Origin: Pedobacter terrae
GTDB lineage: Bacteria; Bacteroidota; Bacteroidia; Sphingobacteriales; Sphingobacteriaceae
DNA: 64,000 bases
Reading direction: 5' to 3'
Assembly (NCBI RefSeq): GCF_900100705.1
Contig: NZ_FNCH01000005.1
Coordinates: forward strand, 216,308-280,307
The notes beneath the pieces were generated by a model. That model worked only from the letters and a program-made list of their open reading frames with translations. It made no database searches and was not told the DNA's origin. Made by a program: the position numbers and the translations under genes. The first letter of the stretch is position 1. Every line of letters starts with the position of its first letter. This document shows, piece after piece, positions 53,095 to 61,946 of the stretch.

Positions 53095-54198
53095 TTATTT
53101 TAGATAACTGACAATCAATCTGGCCGTTTTTGCCGATGCACCTGGTTGTCCCATCAGTAAAAGCAGTTCATCGTAATGTTTTAACATGGTATCCCGGCCT
53201 GCTCCTTCCGTAATCATGTTCAGTTCTTCGTTTACCTTTTTGGTATTACAATCTTCCTGAATCAGTTCGGTAACAATTTTTTTGTTAACGATCAGGTTAA
53301 CCAATGAGATAAATTTAATTTTAACCAATAGCCGCGCAATGCCGATTGAAATGGCCCCTCCTTTGTAAACCACCACCTGCGGCACTTTAAATAAAGCGGT
53401 TTCTAACGTAGCCGTGCCAGAGGCTACCACTGCAGCATGGGCATGGTGCAACAAATTATAGGTATGGTTAAAAAGCAGTTTTACTTTTTTAGCGCCAATA
53501 AACTGATGGTAATAGCTTTCGGTAAAGTTTGGGGCAGCGGCAACGGCAAATGTATAATCAGGAAAATATTCAGTGATGCTTAACATTACCGGCAACAGCC
53601 GTTCTATTTCCTGCTTGCGGCTGCCCGGCAAAAGGGCAATAATTTTTTCATCGCCCAGCTGCTGGTTTCTACGGAAATTCAGATCTGGTGTAAACTGCGC
53701 AATCTCGTCCAATAGCGGGTTGCCCACATAGTTTACCTCCATACCCCATTCCCGGTAAAAATCTACTTCAAAGGGCAAAATGCAGAACATATGATCTACC
53801 ACCTTTTTAATTTTCAGTACCCGTTTCTGGTTCCAGGCCCAAACCTTGGGCGAAATGTAATAACACACTGTTATGCCGCTGGCCTTTGCAAATTCCGCTA
53901 TTTTTAAGTTAAAACCCGGAAAATCGATCAAAATCAATACATCCGGCTTCCATTGTATCAGATCTTCCTTACAGGCCTTCAGGTTTTTAAAAATGGTGCG
54001 TAAATTTAAAACCACTTCGGTAAACCCCATAAAGGCCATATCGGCATAGTGTTTAACCAGCGCACCACCTTCGGCCTCCATTTTATCGCCCCCAAAATAC
54101 CTGAACACCGCTTCGCTATCCTCCGCTTTTAAGGCTTTCATTAAATTGGCGCCATGTAAATCGCCGGAGGCTTCGCCGGCTACGAGGTAGTACTTCAT
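53095..54198 (-). CDS. lpxB: Lipid-A-disaccharide synthase
   Basis: Glycosyltransferase (GT19) joining UDP-2,3-diacylglucosamine and lipid X in lipid A synthesis at the inner membrane. The 367 residues begin MKYYLVAGEASGDLHGANLM, the conserved GEASGD acceptor-site motif. They also have FGGDKMEAEGG, YYISPKVWAWNQKR, CILPFEVDFYREWG and LLPGSRKQEIERLLP, then ASGTATLETAL, all typical LpxB. Length is normal. It lies downstream of surE and the small membrane gene on the same strand, an order that is common in Bacteroidota. Confidence 0.96.
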   Translation of the reverse strand: MKYYLVAGEASGDLHGANLMKALKAEDSEAVFRYFGGDKMEAEGGALVKHYADMAFMGFTEVVLNLRTIFKNLKACKEDLIQWKPDVLILIDFPGFNLKIAEFAKASGITVCYYISPKVWAWNQKRVLKIKKVVDHMFCILPFEVDFYREWGMEVNYVGNPLLDEIAQFTPDLNFRRNQQLGDEKIIALLPGSRKQEIERLLPVMLSITEYFPDYTFAVAAAPNFTESYYHQFIGAKKVKLLFNHTYNLLHHAHAAVVASGTATLETALFKVPQVVVYKGGAISIGIARLLVKIKFISLVNLIVNKKIVTELIQEDCNTKKVNEELNMITEGAGRDTMLKHYDELLLLMGQPGASAKTARLIVSYLK

Positions 54199-54242
54199 TT
54201 TATATTTTTAATTCGTTATTGCGGGGTGGCACAACAGCCTGT

Positions 54243-54318
54243 CCCCGACCGTTCGGGGAAGCAATCTCTTATGCTATCATTTATTTCCTGATCTGCCTTA
54301 TCTTAGAAAGATTGCTTC
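54243..54318. repeat. GAAGCAATC...GATTGCTTC inverted repeat with CCCCGA/TCGGGG hairpin
   Basis: The arms GAAGCAATCT (54258-54267) and AGATTGCTTC (54309-54318) enclose 41 bases, and CCCCGA/TCGGGG (54243-54258) forms an extra hairpin on the left. It is related to 42913-42963. It lies in the 170-base gap between lpxB and the small membrane protein gene. Confidence 0.6.
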
Positions 54319-54368
54319 ACCCAGCCCCATCATCCTCTTCTTCAGTTCGCAATCACGGCCGGTCTTAT

Positions 54369-54638
54369 CTAAAAAACTTTATAGGCAAAAAACACAAAAG
54401 CGCACAAAAACGTTGCAGCCAATATGCCCCTGCCAATATTTTCTTTGTTGTATTTAAAAAATGTTTGCATGGTGTAAGCGTTCAGCGCAATACCGCCAAT
54501 ATATAACAGATCGGCTTTTGCCAATGATGCCACATGGTGTATAACATACCAGGCAACAAAGCAGCAGATTGCCGGTACCAGCAACCCAATGCCCAAACCC
54601 AACCACACAGAATTATTTAATTTCCTTAAGCGCTCCAT
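54369..54638 (-). CDS. Small membrane protein of unknown function
   Basis: The 89-residue protein has three hydrophobic segments (about 11-32, 42-58 and 66-87) and short charged ends. It begins 8 bases after surE ends and is read in the same direction, so it is probably co-transcribed. I recognise no family. Conservation of small membrane genes between surE and lpxB in relatives would support it. Confidence 0.75.
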   Translation of the reverse strand: MERLRKLNNSVWLGLGIGLLVPAICCFVAWYVIHHVASLAKADLLYIGGIALNAYTMQTFFKYNKENIGRGILAATFLCAFVFFAYKVF

Positions 54639-54646
54639 TATTATGG

Positions 54647-55486
54647 CTAACCTAAATTAGTACCATCAGCTGCCGATACTTTAGTGCCTGCAGTTTTTGA
54701 ATTGCTGCTGCCTGTAAAGTCCCAGCTATTTAAGGTCTGTATGGCATGGTGTGCCGTTAAATCAAACTGTACCGGCACAATCGAAACATAACCGTGTTCC
54801 AATGCCCAAACATCGGTATCTTCCCCTTTGTCGAAATTTTCGAAAACACCGGTCAACCAATAATACGGGCGTTTGTAGGGGTCTGTCCGCTCATCAAACT
54901 CTTCCATCCATTTGGCATTGGCCTGGCGGCAAACCTTAACCCCTTTTAAGTTTTCCCCTTTCGGAAAATTCACGTTTAAAAGCGTACCTGCGGGCAAACC
55001 GTTGACCAAAACCTGCTCACATATATTTTTAATGTATTTTTTGGTATGGCTAAAATCGGCATCGGCAGCAAAATCATCGAGCGAAAAACCGATAGACGGA
55101 ATTTTTTCTATTGCCCCCTCTACCGCGGCAGACATTGTACCCGAGTACAGTACATTAATGGAATTATTTAAGCCGTGGTTAATGCCCGAAACACATAAAT
55201 CGGGTTTTTTACCCTTAAAAATCTTATTTACGGCAATTTTAACGCAATCAACAGGGGTGCCGCTACATTTGTACATCTCTACCCCTTCGTAAAGCGCCAC
55301 CTTATCAAAACGGATCGGTTTGCCAATGGTAATGGCATGCCCCATTCCACTCTGCGGGCTATCTGGTGCCACTACCACCACATTGCCCAGCCCCTGCATT
55401 ACTTCCATCAGGTTTTTTATCCCTGTAGCGGTAATACCGTCGTCATTTACCACTAAAATAGTTGGTTTTGTGCCCTGCTTTGTCAT
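54647..55486 (-). CDS. surE: 5'/3'-nucleotidase SurE
   Basis: Metal-dependent nucleoside-monophosphate phosphatase linked to stationary-phase survival. The 279-residue product from ATG 55486 starts MTKQGTKPTILVVNDDGITA, where the Asp pair NDDG (residues 15-18) binds the metal. It also has APDSPQSGMGHAIT and CVSGINHGLNNSINVLYSGT, whose Ser, Asn and His complete the active site. The frame is open twelve codons upstream, but the usual SurE start and the next ATG agree with 55486. It heads the surE-small protein-lpxB group. Confidence 0.95.
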   Translation of the reverse strand: MTKQGTKPTILVVNDDGITATGIKNLMEVMQGLGNVVVVAPDSPQSGMGHAITIGKPIRFDKVALYEGVEMYKCSGTPVDCVKIAVNKIFKGKKPDLCVSGINHGLNNSINVLYSGTMSAAVEGAIEKIPSIGFSLDDFAADADFSHTKKYIKNICEQVLVNGLPAGTLLNVNFPKGENLKGVKVCRQANAKWMEEFDERTDPYKRPYYWLTGVFENFDKGEDTDVWALEHGYVSIVPVQFDLTAHHAIQTLNSWDFTGSSNSKTAGTKVSAADGTNLG

Positions 55487-55707
55487 GCCGGTAAAAATAC
55501 AGATTATAATTTCAAGGTACAATAAACCACCGTTTATATACTAAAACCTTTTATTCCTGGCTTTTTAGTTTCCAGATCAAAATTATTTCTTTCCCTGCAA
55601 TAAAGCATTTATATTTGAGCAAATAACTTATTAAAAATGAATACGGTATTAAGCTAGGCCTTAAACCAGCAGGTACCTGTTCGTGCTCATAAACCAAAAA
55701 CAATTCA

Positions 55708-58641
55708 ATGAAATTTAAATTATTTACTTTGGCTTGTTTTCTCATTACAGGTGCTGCCGCTATGGCGCAAACCACCTACCAATGGAAAACAGGAACCTCT
55801 GGTGGTTACACGTACAAATACGTAACCAACGATCCAACCAAAACACGTTTTTATACCTTAAAAAACGGTTTAACGGTTATCTTATCACAAAACAACAAAG
55901 AGCCTAACATTACCTACAAAATGGCCGTAAGAGCGGGCAGTAATACCGATCCGCGTACCAACACCGGTTTGGCGCACTACCTGGAGCACCTGTTGTTTAA
56001 AGGTACAGATAAGTTTGGCACGCTTAATTATGCCAAAGAAAAACCACTTTTAGATAAGATCCAGGCACTATACGAAACATACACCAAAACTACCGATCCG
56101 GCCAAACGTAAAGAGATTTATCAGGAAATCGATAAAACTTCGGGCGAAGCTTCCAATTATGCTATCGCTAATGAATACGATAAAATGATGAAATCAATCG
56201 GCAGTAACTCTACCAACGCACATACCGCGGTAGAAGAAACCGTTTACGAAGAAGACCTTCCTTCAAACGCCATCGATAAATTTTTGGCCGTGCAGGCAGA
56301 GCGTTTCCGCGCCCCTGTTTTCCGTATCTTCCATACCGAGTTAGAAGCGGTTTACGAAGAAAAAAACATCGGTATGGATAACGATGGCCGTAAAATGTAC
56401 GAGAAAATGCTTTATACCCTTTTTCCAACACATAACTACGGGCAGCAAACCACCATTGGTACCATCGAGCATTTAAAAAACCCTTCACTGGTCGAAATCA
56501 GAAAATATTACAACAAATATTATGTGCCCAATAACATGGCCTTAATTATGAGCGGTGATATCAATTACGATCAGCTGATTAAAAAAATCGACAAAGATTT
56601 TGCCTACATGGTTCCTAAGCCACTTGCCCTTTATAACCCGGCACCAGAAAAACCCTTAACACAAGTGCAAAAGGTTGATATTTATGGTCCAAGTGCAGAA
56701 AACCTATATATTGCTTACAGGGGCTTTGCGCAAAACACCCGCCAAAGTTTACTGTTAGATCTTATCGGAAGCATCCTATCCAACGGTAAAGCCGGTTTAA
56801 TGGATATCAACATTAACCAGCAACAAAAAATGTTGCGTGCCGGTGCGGGTTATAACTCCATGAAAGATTACGGTATCTTCATTCTATCAGGATCGCCAAA
56901 AGCCGGCCAAAGTTTAGAAGATGCGCAAAAACTATTGTTAGAGCAGGTAGAACTGCTTAAAAAAGGCGAGTTTGATGAAAGCCTGATCAAAGCTACCGTA
57001 GCCAACATTAAATTTGCCGAATTGCAGGGTTTTGATAATAACGACGTACGTGCAAACGCTACCATGAATGCTTTTATCTTAAACCGTGGTACCCAGTGGG
57101 ATAAAATGCTGGCCTCTACTGATGATATGGGCAAAGTAACCAAAAAAGAGATAGTAGATTTTGCCAATAAATTTTTCATCAATAACTATGCGGTTATCTT
57201 AAAACACAAAGGTGAAGATAAAAGCATCATTAAAGTAGAAAAACCAACCATTACCGCGGTAAAAACCAATTCAAACGAAGTTTCGCCATTTACCAAAAAC
57301 ATTATCGATGCACCGGTAACCCCTATTGCGCCTAAGTTTTTAGATTACAGCAAAGATCTTAATTTTGGTAAAGCAGGCATTGCTGATGTAATTGCCATCC
57401 AAAATACCGAAAATGGCATTTTCCGCATGAGTTACCGTTTCGATATGGGTTCTTACAACTATAAATTATTGCCTTATGCAGCACAATACCTATCTTTTCT
57501 AAGTACCGATAAATATTCGGCTGAAGCCATCAGCAAGGCCTTTTATAACATTGCCTGCAGTTACAGCGTTAACGTAGGTACCGATGTAACAACGGTATCT
57601 ATTACCGGTTTACAAGAAAATTTCGATAAAGCAGTAGCTTTGGTTGAAGATGTGCTGGCCAATTGCAAACCAAACGAAAAAGCTTTAGAAGATTTAAAAG
57701 GCCGTTTGTTAAAATCAAGAGAAAATGCCAAACTGAATAAATCGTCTATTCTAAGTGGTTTAATGAGTTATGCACAGTATGGGGCCAATAATCCTTTCAA
57801 CTATGGCCTAACCAATGATGAGATCAAGAATATGAAATCAGCAGATCTGATTTACCTGTTGCATAACCTTACCAATTACAAACACACCATTACCTATTAC
57901 GGCCCTAAAACGTTAGCGGCATTTTCTGCTGATATTGTAAAGGCACACCCCCTGGCAAAAGAATTTACCGATGCCGCCCCGCTTAAAACATTTGTGTACA
58001 CCAAAACCGATTCGAACAAAGTTTACTTTGCCGATTACGATATGGTACAGGCAGAAATCCGTTGGGTACGCAACAGTGGTTTGTACGATCCGGCCAATAC
58101 CGCTAAAATCGCTTTGTTCAACAATTATTTTGGTGGTGGTATGGGTTCTATCGTATTCCAAACCATCCGCGAATCTAAGGCCCTGGCTTACTCTACCTTT
58201 GCGGTATATTCTACGCCAAGAAGTAAAGATAAAGAAAACACCGTGGTGGCCTATGTAGGTACACAGGCCGATAAAATGAACGAGGCCGTAGCCGGCATGA
58301 ACGATTTGTTAACCACTTTGCCAGCATCTGATAAATCTTTCGCACTTTCTAAAGCCAACTCGTTAAACGGCATAGAAACCAGCCGCATCACTAAAGATGA
58401 TATCATTGCCAGCTACCTGGCCGATCAAAAATTAGGGTTCGATCACGATTCGCGCATTGATGAATATGCCAACCTTAAACCGCTTACTTTTGCCGATGTT
58501 AAATCGTTCCACCAGGATTACCTTTCGGGCAAACCTTACAACTATTGTATCGTAGCTTCCGAAAAGAAAATCAACATGGCCGATGTAGCCAAATTTGGCC
58601 CGGTAACCAAATTAACCTTAGAGCAGATTTTTGGATACTAA
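55708..58641 (+). CDS. Secreted M16-family (insulinase-like) zinc peptidase
   Basis: The 977 residues begin with a signal peptide (MKFKLFTLACFLITGAAAMA). The first M16 domain carries the inverted zinc motif HxxEH as HYLEH (residues 90-94) within RTNTGLAHYLEHLLFKGTDK, and ELEAVYEEKNIGMDND with the downstream Glu ligand. Three more M16-like domains follow: residues about 230-420 (YYVPNNMALIMSGDINYDQL), a degenerate second half from about 545, and a C-terminal unit (GGGMGSIVFQTIRESKALAY). The whole thus resembles the single-chain, two-half pitrilysin type. It probably degrades peptides in the periplasm. It is monocistronic, with its own terminator. Confidence 0.93.
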   Translation: MKFKLFTLACFLITGAAAMAQTTYQWKTGTSGGYTYKYVTNDPTKTRFYTLKNGLTVILSQNNKEPNITYKMAVRAGSNTDPRTNTGLAHYLEHLLFKGTDKFGTLNYAKEKPLLDKIQALYETYTKTTDPAKRKEIYQEIDKTSGEASNYAIANEYDKMMKSIGSNSTNAHTAVEETVYEEDLPSNAIDKFLAVQAERFRAPVFRIFHTELEAVYEEKNIGMDNDGRKMYEKMLYTLFPTHNYGQQTTIGTIEHLKNPSLVEIRKYYNKYYVPNNMALIMSGDINYDQLIKKIDKDFAYMVPKPLALYNPAPEKPLTQVQKVDIYGPSAENLYIAYRGFAQNTRQSLLLDLIGSILSNGKAGLMDININQQQKMLRAGAGYNSMKDYGIFILSGSPKAGQSLEDAQKLLLEQVELLKKGEFDESLIKATVANIKFAELQGFDNNDVRANATMNAFILNRGTQWDKMLASTDDMGKVTKKEIVDFANKFFINNYAVILKHKGEDKSIIKVEKPTITAVKTNSNEVSPFTKNIIDAPVTPIAPKFLDYSKDLNFGKAGIADVIAIQNTENGIFRMSYRFDMGSYNYKLLPYAAQYLSFLSTDKYSAEAISKAFYNIACSYSVNVGTDVTTVSITGLQENFDKAVALVEDVLANCKPNEKALEDLKGRLLKSRENAKLNKSSILSGLMSYAQYGANNPFNYGLTNDEIKNMKSADLIYLLHNLTNYKHTITYYGPKTLAAFSADIVKAHPLAKEFTDAAPLKTFVYTKTDSNKVYFADYDMVQAEIRWVRNSGLYDPANTAKIALFNNYFGGGMGSIVFQTIRESKALAYSTFAVYSTPRSKDKENTVVAYVGTQADKMNEAVAGMNDLLTTLPASDKSFALSKANSLNGIETSRITKDDIIASYLADQKLGFDHDSRIDEYANLKPLTFADVKSFHQDYLSGKPYNYCIVASEKKINMADVAKFGPVTKLTLEQIFGY

Positions 58642-58705
58642 GCAGGTTGAAGGTAAAAAGGTTGAGGGTTGAAGGTAAAAACCAAAACCTGAAAACTAAA
58701 TTTAC

Positions 58706-58737
58706 AAGCGATTTCCGGAAACGGGGATCGCTTTTTT
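58706..58737 (+). terminator. Rho-independent terminator of the M16 peptidase gene
   Basis: AGCGAT (58707-58712) pairs with ATCGCT (58727-58732), extended by CC/GG pairs inside, followed by TTTTTT. It lies 66 bases after the stop codon. Confidence 0.7.
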
Positions 58738-58789
58738 GTTTTGCGGATATTTAAACTATTATTTATCAAATACAACCAGCAAGCTAAAC

Positions 58790-59470
58790 TTAATCAAACA
58801 GGGTAAGATCTGGCCCGGATGGCCTGTTATTGTCGTCATCCTTATTACGGGCATTGTTAATCCTGGAATCAACCTGCCAGCCCTTTAATAAAGCATTATC
58901 TACAGGATGAAGCACTTTTAACCGCTCGTTAACAGGCAACTCACGGTCTAACCATACTGCGCTCTCGCTTTGCGATAAAATGCAGGGCATCCGATCATGG
59001 ATTTTCCCAACGTAAGCATTTGCCGGCTGCATAATCATTGTACAAGATGGTATCACGATTCCGGTCTTCGGATCTTTCCAGCTATCCCAATAACCCGCCA
59101 GTAACAGTATTGCCCCATCATTACGCTCAAAATAATATGGCTGTTTTTTACTTCCCGTACGGTCCCATTCGTAAAAACCCTCAACAACAAATACGCAATG
59201 TCTCCGTCCAATCAGATTTTTATAGCTGGGTAGTGAAAACATGGTTTCAATGCGGCAATAAGTGGTAGAAAATTTAGGTAATTCCTTTGATCCCGAAGGA
59301 ATCAGGCCCCATTTTACATAGTGTAATCTGCCCGGTCTCGCATCCAGTATTACCGGCATATCCGTCCCGGGCGGGCGGTTGGTGTCTTTTTCACGTGTAT
59401 CGCCGCCAAGCAGCAGGCCTGCCTTTGCAGCCATTGCCAAACTTTCCCCAATTAATGTTCTTCCGCACAT
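58790..59470 (-). CDS. SRAP-domain protein (YedK/HMCES-like)
   Basis: SRAP proteins covalently trap abasic sites in single-stranded DNA through the N-terminal cysteine. The 226 residues start MCGR (catalytic Cys2 after Met removal), with WGLIPSG, VVEGFYEWDRTG (Glu101 region) and KIHDRMPCIL (His). One deviation: the family's N-A-R-x-E-T motif is YCRIET here (residues 71-76), so the conserved Asn is Tyr. Asn75 of E. coli YedK is reported to assist catalysis, so activity may be altered. It is 21 bases downstream of umuC and reads in the same direction: umuD-umuC-SRAP is a likely operon for damage tolerance. Confidence 0.9.
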   Translation of the reverse strand: MCGRTLIGESLAMAAKAGLLLGGDTREKDTNRPPGTDMPVILDARPGRLHYVKWGLIPSGSKELPKFSTTYCRIETMFSLPSYKNLIGRRHCVFVVEGFYEWDRTGSKKQPYYFERNDGAILLLAGYWDSWKDPKTGIVIPSCTMIMQPANAYVGKIHDRMPCILSQSESAVWLDRELPVNERLKVLHPVDNALLKGWQVDSRINNARNKDDDNNRPSGPDLTLFD

Positions 59471-59491
59471 ATCATTTTATTTTGGCCGTTT

Positions 59492-60736
59492 CTATTTTAC
59501 CTTTATAATATCGCTCCACCTTGTGGTGTAACCTTGTGAGAGGTATTCATGTTTGAGGCGCCACTTTTTCTCGTATCCTTCAGTAGCCATACGCAACGTT
59601 CCTCTGCCATAGGCCAGGTTAAGCTTATCCAGCACTGCAGATACCACATCCTTTTTGCCATGGTCATGATCATAAAAGGCGTTCAGCTGCAGTTCGCTTT
59701 CCGGCACAAGCCCCGTTGCTATTACACCGGCCTTCCTGTACTTTACGCCGGGCCTAAAAAGCCTGGCTGATACCCTCACAGCAATACTCACCAGATCGGT
59801 GGTACTATTGCTTGCAATCAGCAATTTGTGGGTATGGCTGGGAAAGTGCTGGGGGTGGTCTTCCCTGTTCTTGTTCGTATAAAGAAATACCTGCAAATAA
59901 AGGCAACGTAGTTTCTCATTGCGCAGCTTCTCTGCCAAACGGCTGGCGTATAGCGTAAGCGCTTCTGCGAGTACGCCAGGGTCCTCTATATAATTCCTAA
60001 AAGAACGGCTTACCGTAATACCTTTTTTCACTTCCCGCATTACTTCAAGCGGAATAGCGGGCCTGCCCCAAAGCTCGTTCCACATCCGTTGCCCCATAAT
60101 GGTCATGTTTTGCTTAAACCACATTTCGGGCATGTTTCTCAATTCAGCTGCTGTACGTATGCCCAGTGCTTCAAATTTTTTATAATGTTGCCTTCCAACG
60201 CCCCAAAGATCATGAACAGGGAATTCTTTTACTGCCGCTGTTATTTTTTCATCATTATCAAGCACCATTACACCATTTGTTTTTTTTGAAAGCTTATTGG
60301 CCAGTTTGGCCAGGGTTTTGGTGGGTGCAACACCTATCGAAACCGGAATACCTGTATTGCGTACAACCGATTTTCTAACCTCTGGTATGTAATGCTGCAG
60401 GCCCTTAATGCCGCCTAACCATCCAAATGCTTCATCAATACTGTATACATCAAGCTTGGGAAACCACCTGGCCAAATTATGCATTACCCGTTCACTCATA
60501 TCGCCATAAAGAACATAATTACTGGAGAAAACCTCAATTCCAAACTTTTTAATCAGGTCTCTAACTAAAAATTCCGGATCGCCCATTTTAATGCCACAGG
60601 CTTTTGCCTCCTCGCTCCTGGCAATTACGCAGCCGTCATTATTACTTAGCACAACAATTGGTTTGCCATTAAGCTCCGGGCGGAAGAGCCGCTCGGCCGA
60701 GGCATAAAAATTGTTACAATCACAAAGTGCAAACAT
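59492..60736 (-). CDS. umuC: Y-family DNA polymerase, UmuC-like
   Basis: Translesion polymerase subunit (Pol V-type catalytic chain). The 414 residues have the palm/fingers motifs ALCDCNNFYASAERLFRPEL (first catalytic Asp; DCNNFYAS replaces the usual DVNNFYAS), VVLSNNDGCVIARS, and YSIDEAF (about 96-102, catalytic Asp-Glu). A helix-hairpin-helix region has VHDLWGVGRQHYKKFEALGI, then a little-finger domain and a DUF4113-like C-terminus (YTTRWSDIIKVK). It overlaps umuD by 17 bases and precedes the SRAP gene by 21 bases. Confidence 0.94.
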   Translation of the reverse strand: MFALCDCNNFYASAERLFRPELNGKPIVVLSNNDGCVIARSEEAKACGIKMGDPEFLVRDLIKKFGIEVFSSNYVLYGDMSERVMHNLARWFPKLDVYSIDEAFGWLGGIKGLQHYIPEVRKSVVRNTGIPVSIGVAPTKTLAKLANKLSKKTNGVMVLDNDEKITAAVKEFPVHDLWGVGRQHYKKFEALGIRTAAELRNMPEMWFKQNMTIMGQRMWNELWGRPAIPLEVMREVKKGITVSRSFRNYIEDPGVLAEALTLYASRLAEKLRNEKLRCLYLQVFLYTNKNREDHPQHFPSHTHKLLIASNSTTDLVSIAVRVSARLFRPGVKYRKAGVIATGLVPESELQLNAFYDHDHGKKDVVSAVLDKLNLAYGRGTLRMATEGYEKKWRLKHEYLSQGYTTRWSDIIKVK

Positions 60737-61148
60737 TACTATACCTCCCCTGCTTTAATGCTTTTGGTAATAAATTTCTACATACCGCAGTTACTACACC
60801 CCAAATCTGTAAAACATCAACTTCTGTTTCGGTTATGGTGTCATGATCATTTTTCAGCACCATCCCATTTTTTTCCAACAGGCAAACCCTACACGTAAAA
60901 CAACCTGCTGAAAATGCAATTACAAATGCACCATGAACAGGTTTTAAGGAACGGTCGGTAATGAGGATATCGCCATCTAAAATTCCAAAAGATTGCAGTT
61001 CCATACCCTGCATCTGAAAATAAAAGGTTGAGTGTGGATCAATCACCAGCTTCTCGCCGATATCCAGTCTACCCTCCAAATAATCTGCCGCGGGAGACTG
61101 AAATCCTGAAATTTTCTGTTCTGCTCTTTTTTCGAATGATCTGATCAT
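60720..61148 (-). CDS. umuD: UmuD-like S24-fold protein without the Ser-Lys dyad
   Basis: Partner of UmuC. The 142 residues start near the UmuD cleavage point: after 14 residues comes GFQSPAADYLEGRLDIGEKL, like UmuD's FPSPAADY. The fold motifs are present (ILDGDILITDRSLKPVHGAF). The TFYFQMQGMELQSFGILDGD segment aligns without gaps to E. coli UmuD residues around Ser60, with Glu50 in place of Ser60; 37 residues on, Arg87 replaces Lys97. Both catalytic residues are therefore lost. The protein cannot self-cleave by the known mechanism and may act as a ready-made UmuD'. It is co-transcribed with umuC (17-base overlap). A palindrome sits in its promoter. Confidence 0.88.
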   Translation of the reverse strand: MIRSFEKRAEQKISGFQSPAADYLEGRLDIGEKLVIDPHSTFYFQMQGMELQSFGILDGDILITDRSLKPVHGAFVIAFSAGCFTCRVCLLEKNGMVLKNDHDTITETEVDVLQIWGVVTAVCRNLLPKALKQGRYSNVCTL

Positions 61149-61171
61149 AAACCGCTTTCATTTATCAGACA

Positions 61172-61196
61172 CAAAATTATGCTAAAAATTTTAGCA
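61172..61196 (-). promoter_or_regulatory. umuD promoter with palindromic operator TGCTAAAAATTTTAGCA
   Basis: On the minus strand TAATTTTG (61179-61172) is an exact TAnnTTTG -7 box, 24 bases from the umuD ATG, and TTTG upstream is a candidate -33 element. Between them lies a 17-base palindrome (61180-61196) that would let a repressor block RNA polymerase. It does not resemble the E. coli LexA box. It is a candidate damage-response operator. Confidence 0.6.
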
Positions 61197-61422
61197 AAAG
61201 AAATTCAAATCTATATAATACACAACTGGCCGGAATAACGCTGTCTATAAGCCTATAGCCTTGTTGTTACACCAGTTTTTAGATGGTAGAATAATGATAG
61301 CATGAGAAATAATAATGATCGTAATTATGCACTGTTAACGGACCCCAACTGGCGTTGGCTTCCTATCTTTTGGTTTTTCCACTGCATTATAAATTCTAAT
61401 CCCGTTTGAAAGATAAATGTAA

Positions 61423-61450
61423 ATGCTCCCTAATTTTACCCAGGGAGCAT
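61423..61450 (-). terminator. Hairpin ATGCTCCCT/AGGGAGCAT after the lipoprotein gene
   Basis: A perfect 9-bp stem with a 10-base loop, eight bases beyond the stop codon at 61458. On the minus strand it is followed by TTTACATTTATC, a weak T tract. Confidence 0.65.
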
Positions 61451-61457
61451 TATGTGT

Positions 61458-61946
61458 TCAGATCAACCGCCATTTTCTCCATATCCAGTAAGCCAGCACA
61501 AATAACATTACCATCCCAATTAGCGCAAATCCCCAACGCGGCTTAATACGCTTATCAACTTGCTGCACTTTTATCTTTGAATTTTCGTGCTCGGTATTGT
61601 TATTTTGACGTACAAGCTGGTGTTCAGTCTCCTTATGCCTGTGTACTACCTGCCTTTTATTGGCTCTGCCCTTCACCACCACTTTCCTGGCCATGCCTTC
61701 AAAACCTTTTTCGGTACTGTAGAAAAATTTTCCCATTGGGGTAATTTGCACCACATATTCACTGTTACTGGTATCGAGCAAAAGGGTGTTATCTTTCTGC
61801 CAGCTTTGCTCGGCGCTGCTATCCTGGTTTTGGCGTACAGATTCATGTTCTTGCGTATGCAGCGTTTTTTTCTCTTTAAACGATCCACAGGCCGAAAGTA
61901 GTACTGTACAAGCTACCAAATACTTGATCAGCTCAATTTTCATCAT
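61458..61946 (-). CDS. Lipoprotein with C-terminal membrane anchor (unimolecular-spanin-like topology)
   Basis: The 162-residue protein has an N-terminal lipoprotein signal with lipobox LLSAC (Cys20; IELIKYLVACTVLLSAC). A long polar, coiled-coil-prone middle rich in Gln, Glu, His and Lys (about 21-135) follows, then one C-terminal transmembrane helix (about 138-157) and a basic tail. A protein anchored in the outer membrane by lipid and in the inner membrane by a helix is the layout of phage unimolecular spanins. It directly follows the endolysin-like gene (14-base overlap), supporting this reading. Sequence similarity to known spanins is not evident, so the function is inferred from topology and position only. 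Confidence 0.7.
   Translation of the reverse strand: MMKIELIKYLVACTVLLSACGSFKEKKTLHTQEHESVRQNQDSSAEQSWQKDNTLLLDTSNSEYVVQITPMGKFFYSTEKGFEGMARKVVVKGRANKRQVVHRHKETEHQLVRQNNNTEHENSKIKVQQVDKRIKPRWGFALIGMVMLFVLAYWIWRKWRLI

Larger units (their letters stand above)
61149..61457. other. Intergenic region: umuD promoter and terminator of the lysis-like cluster
   Basis: It holds the umuD promoter and operator-like palindrome (61172-61196) on one side and the terminator of the upstream cluster (61423-61450) on the other. The rest is A/T-rich with no gene that I can support. Confidence 0.6.

Noticed and set aside
54219..54506. Plus-strand frame between lpxB and surE
   Set aside because: It is mostly the reverse of the small membrane protein gene and a REP-like inverted repeat.
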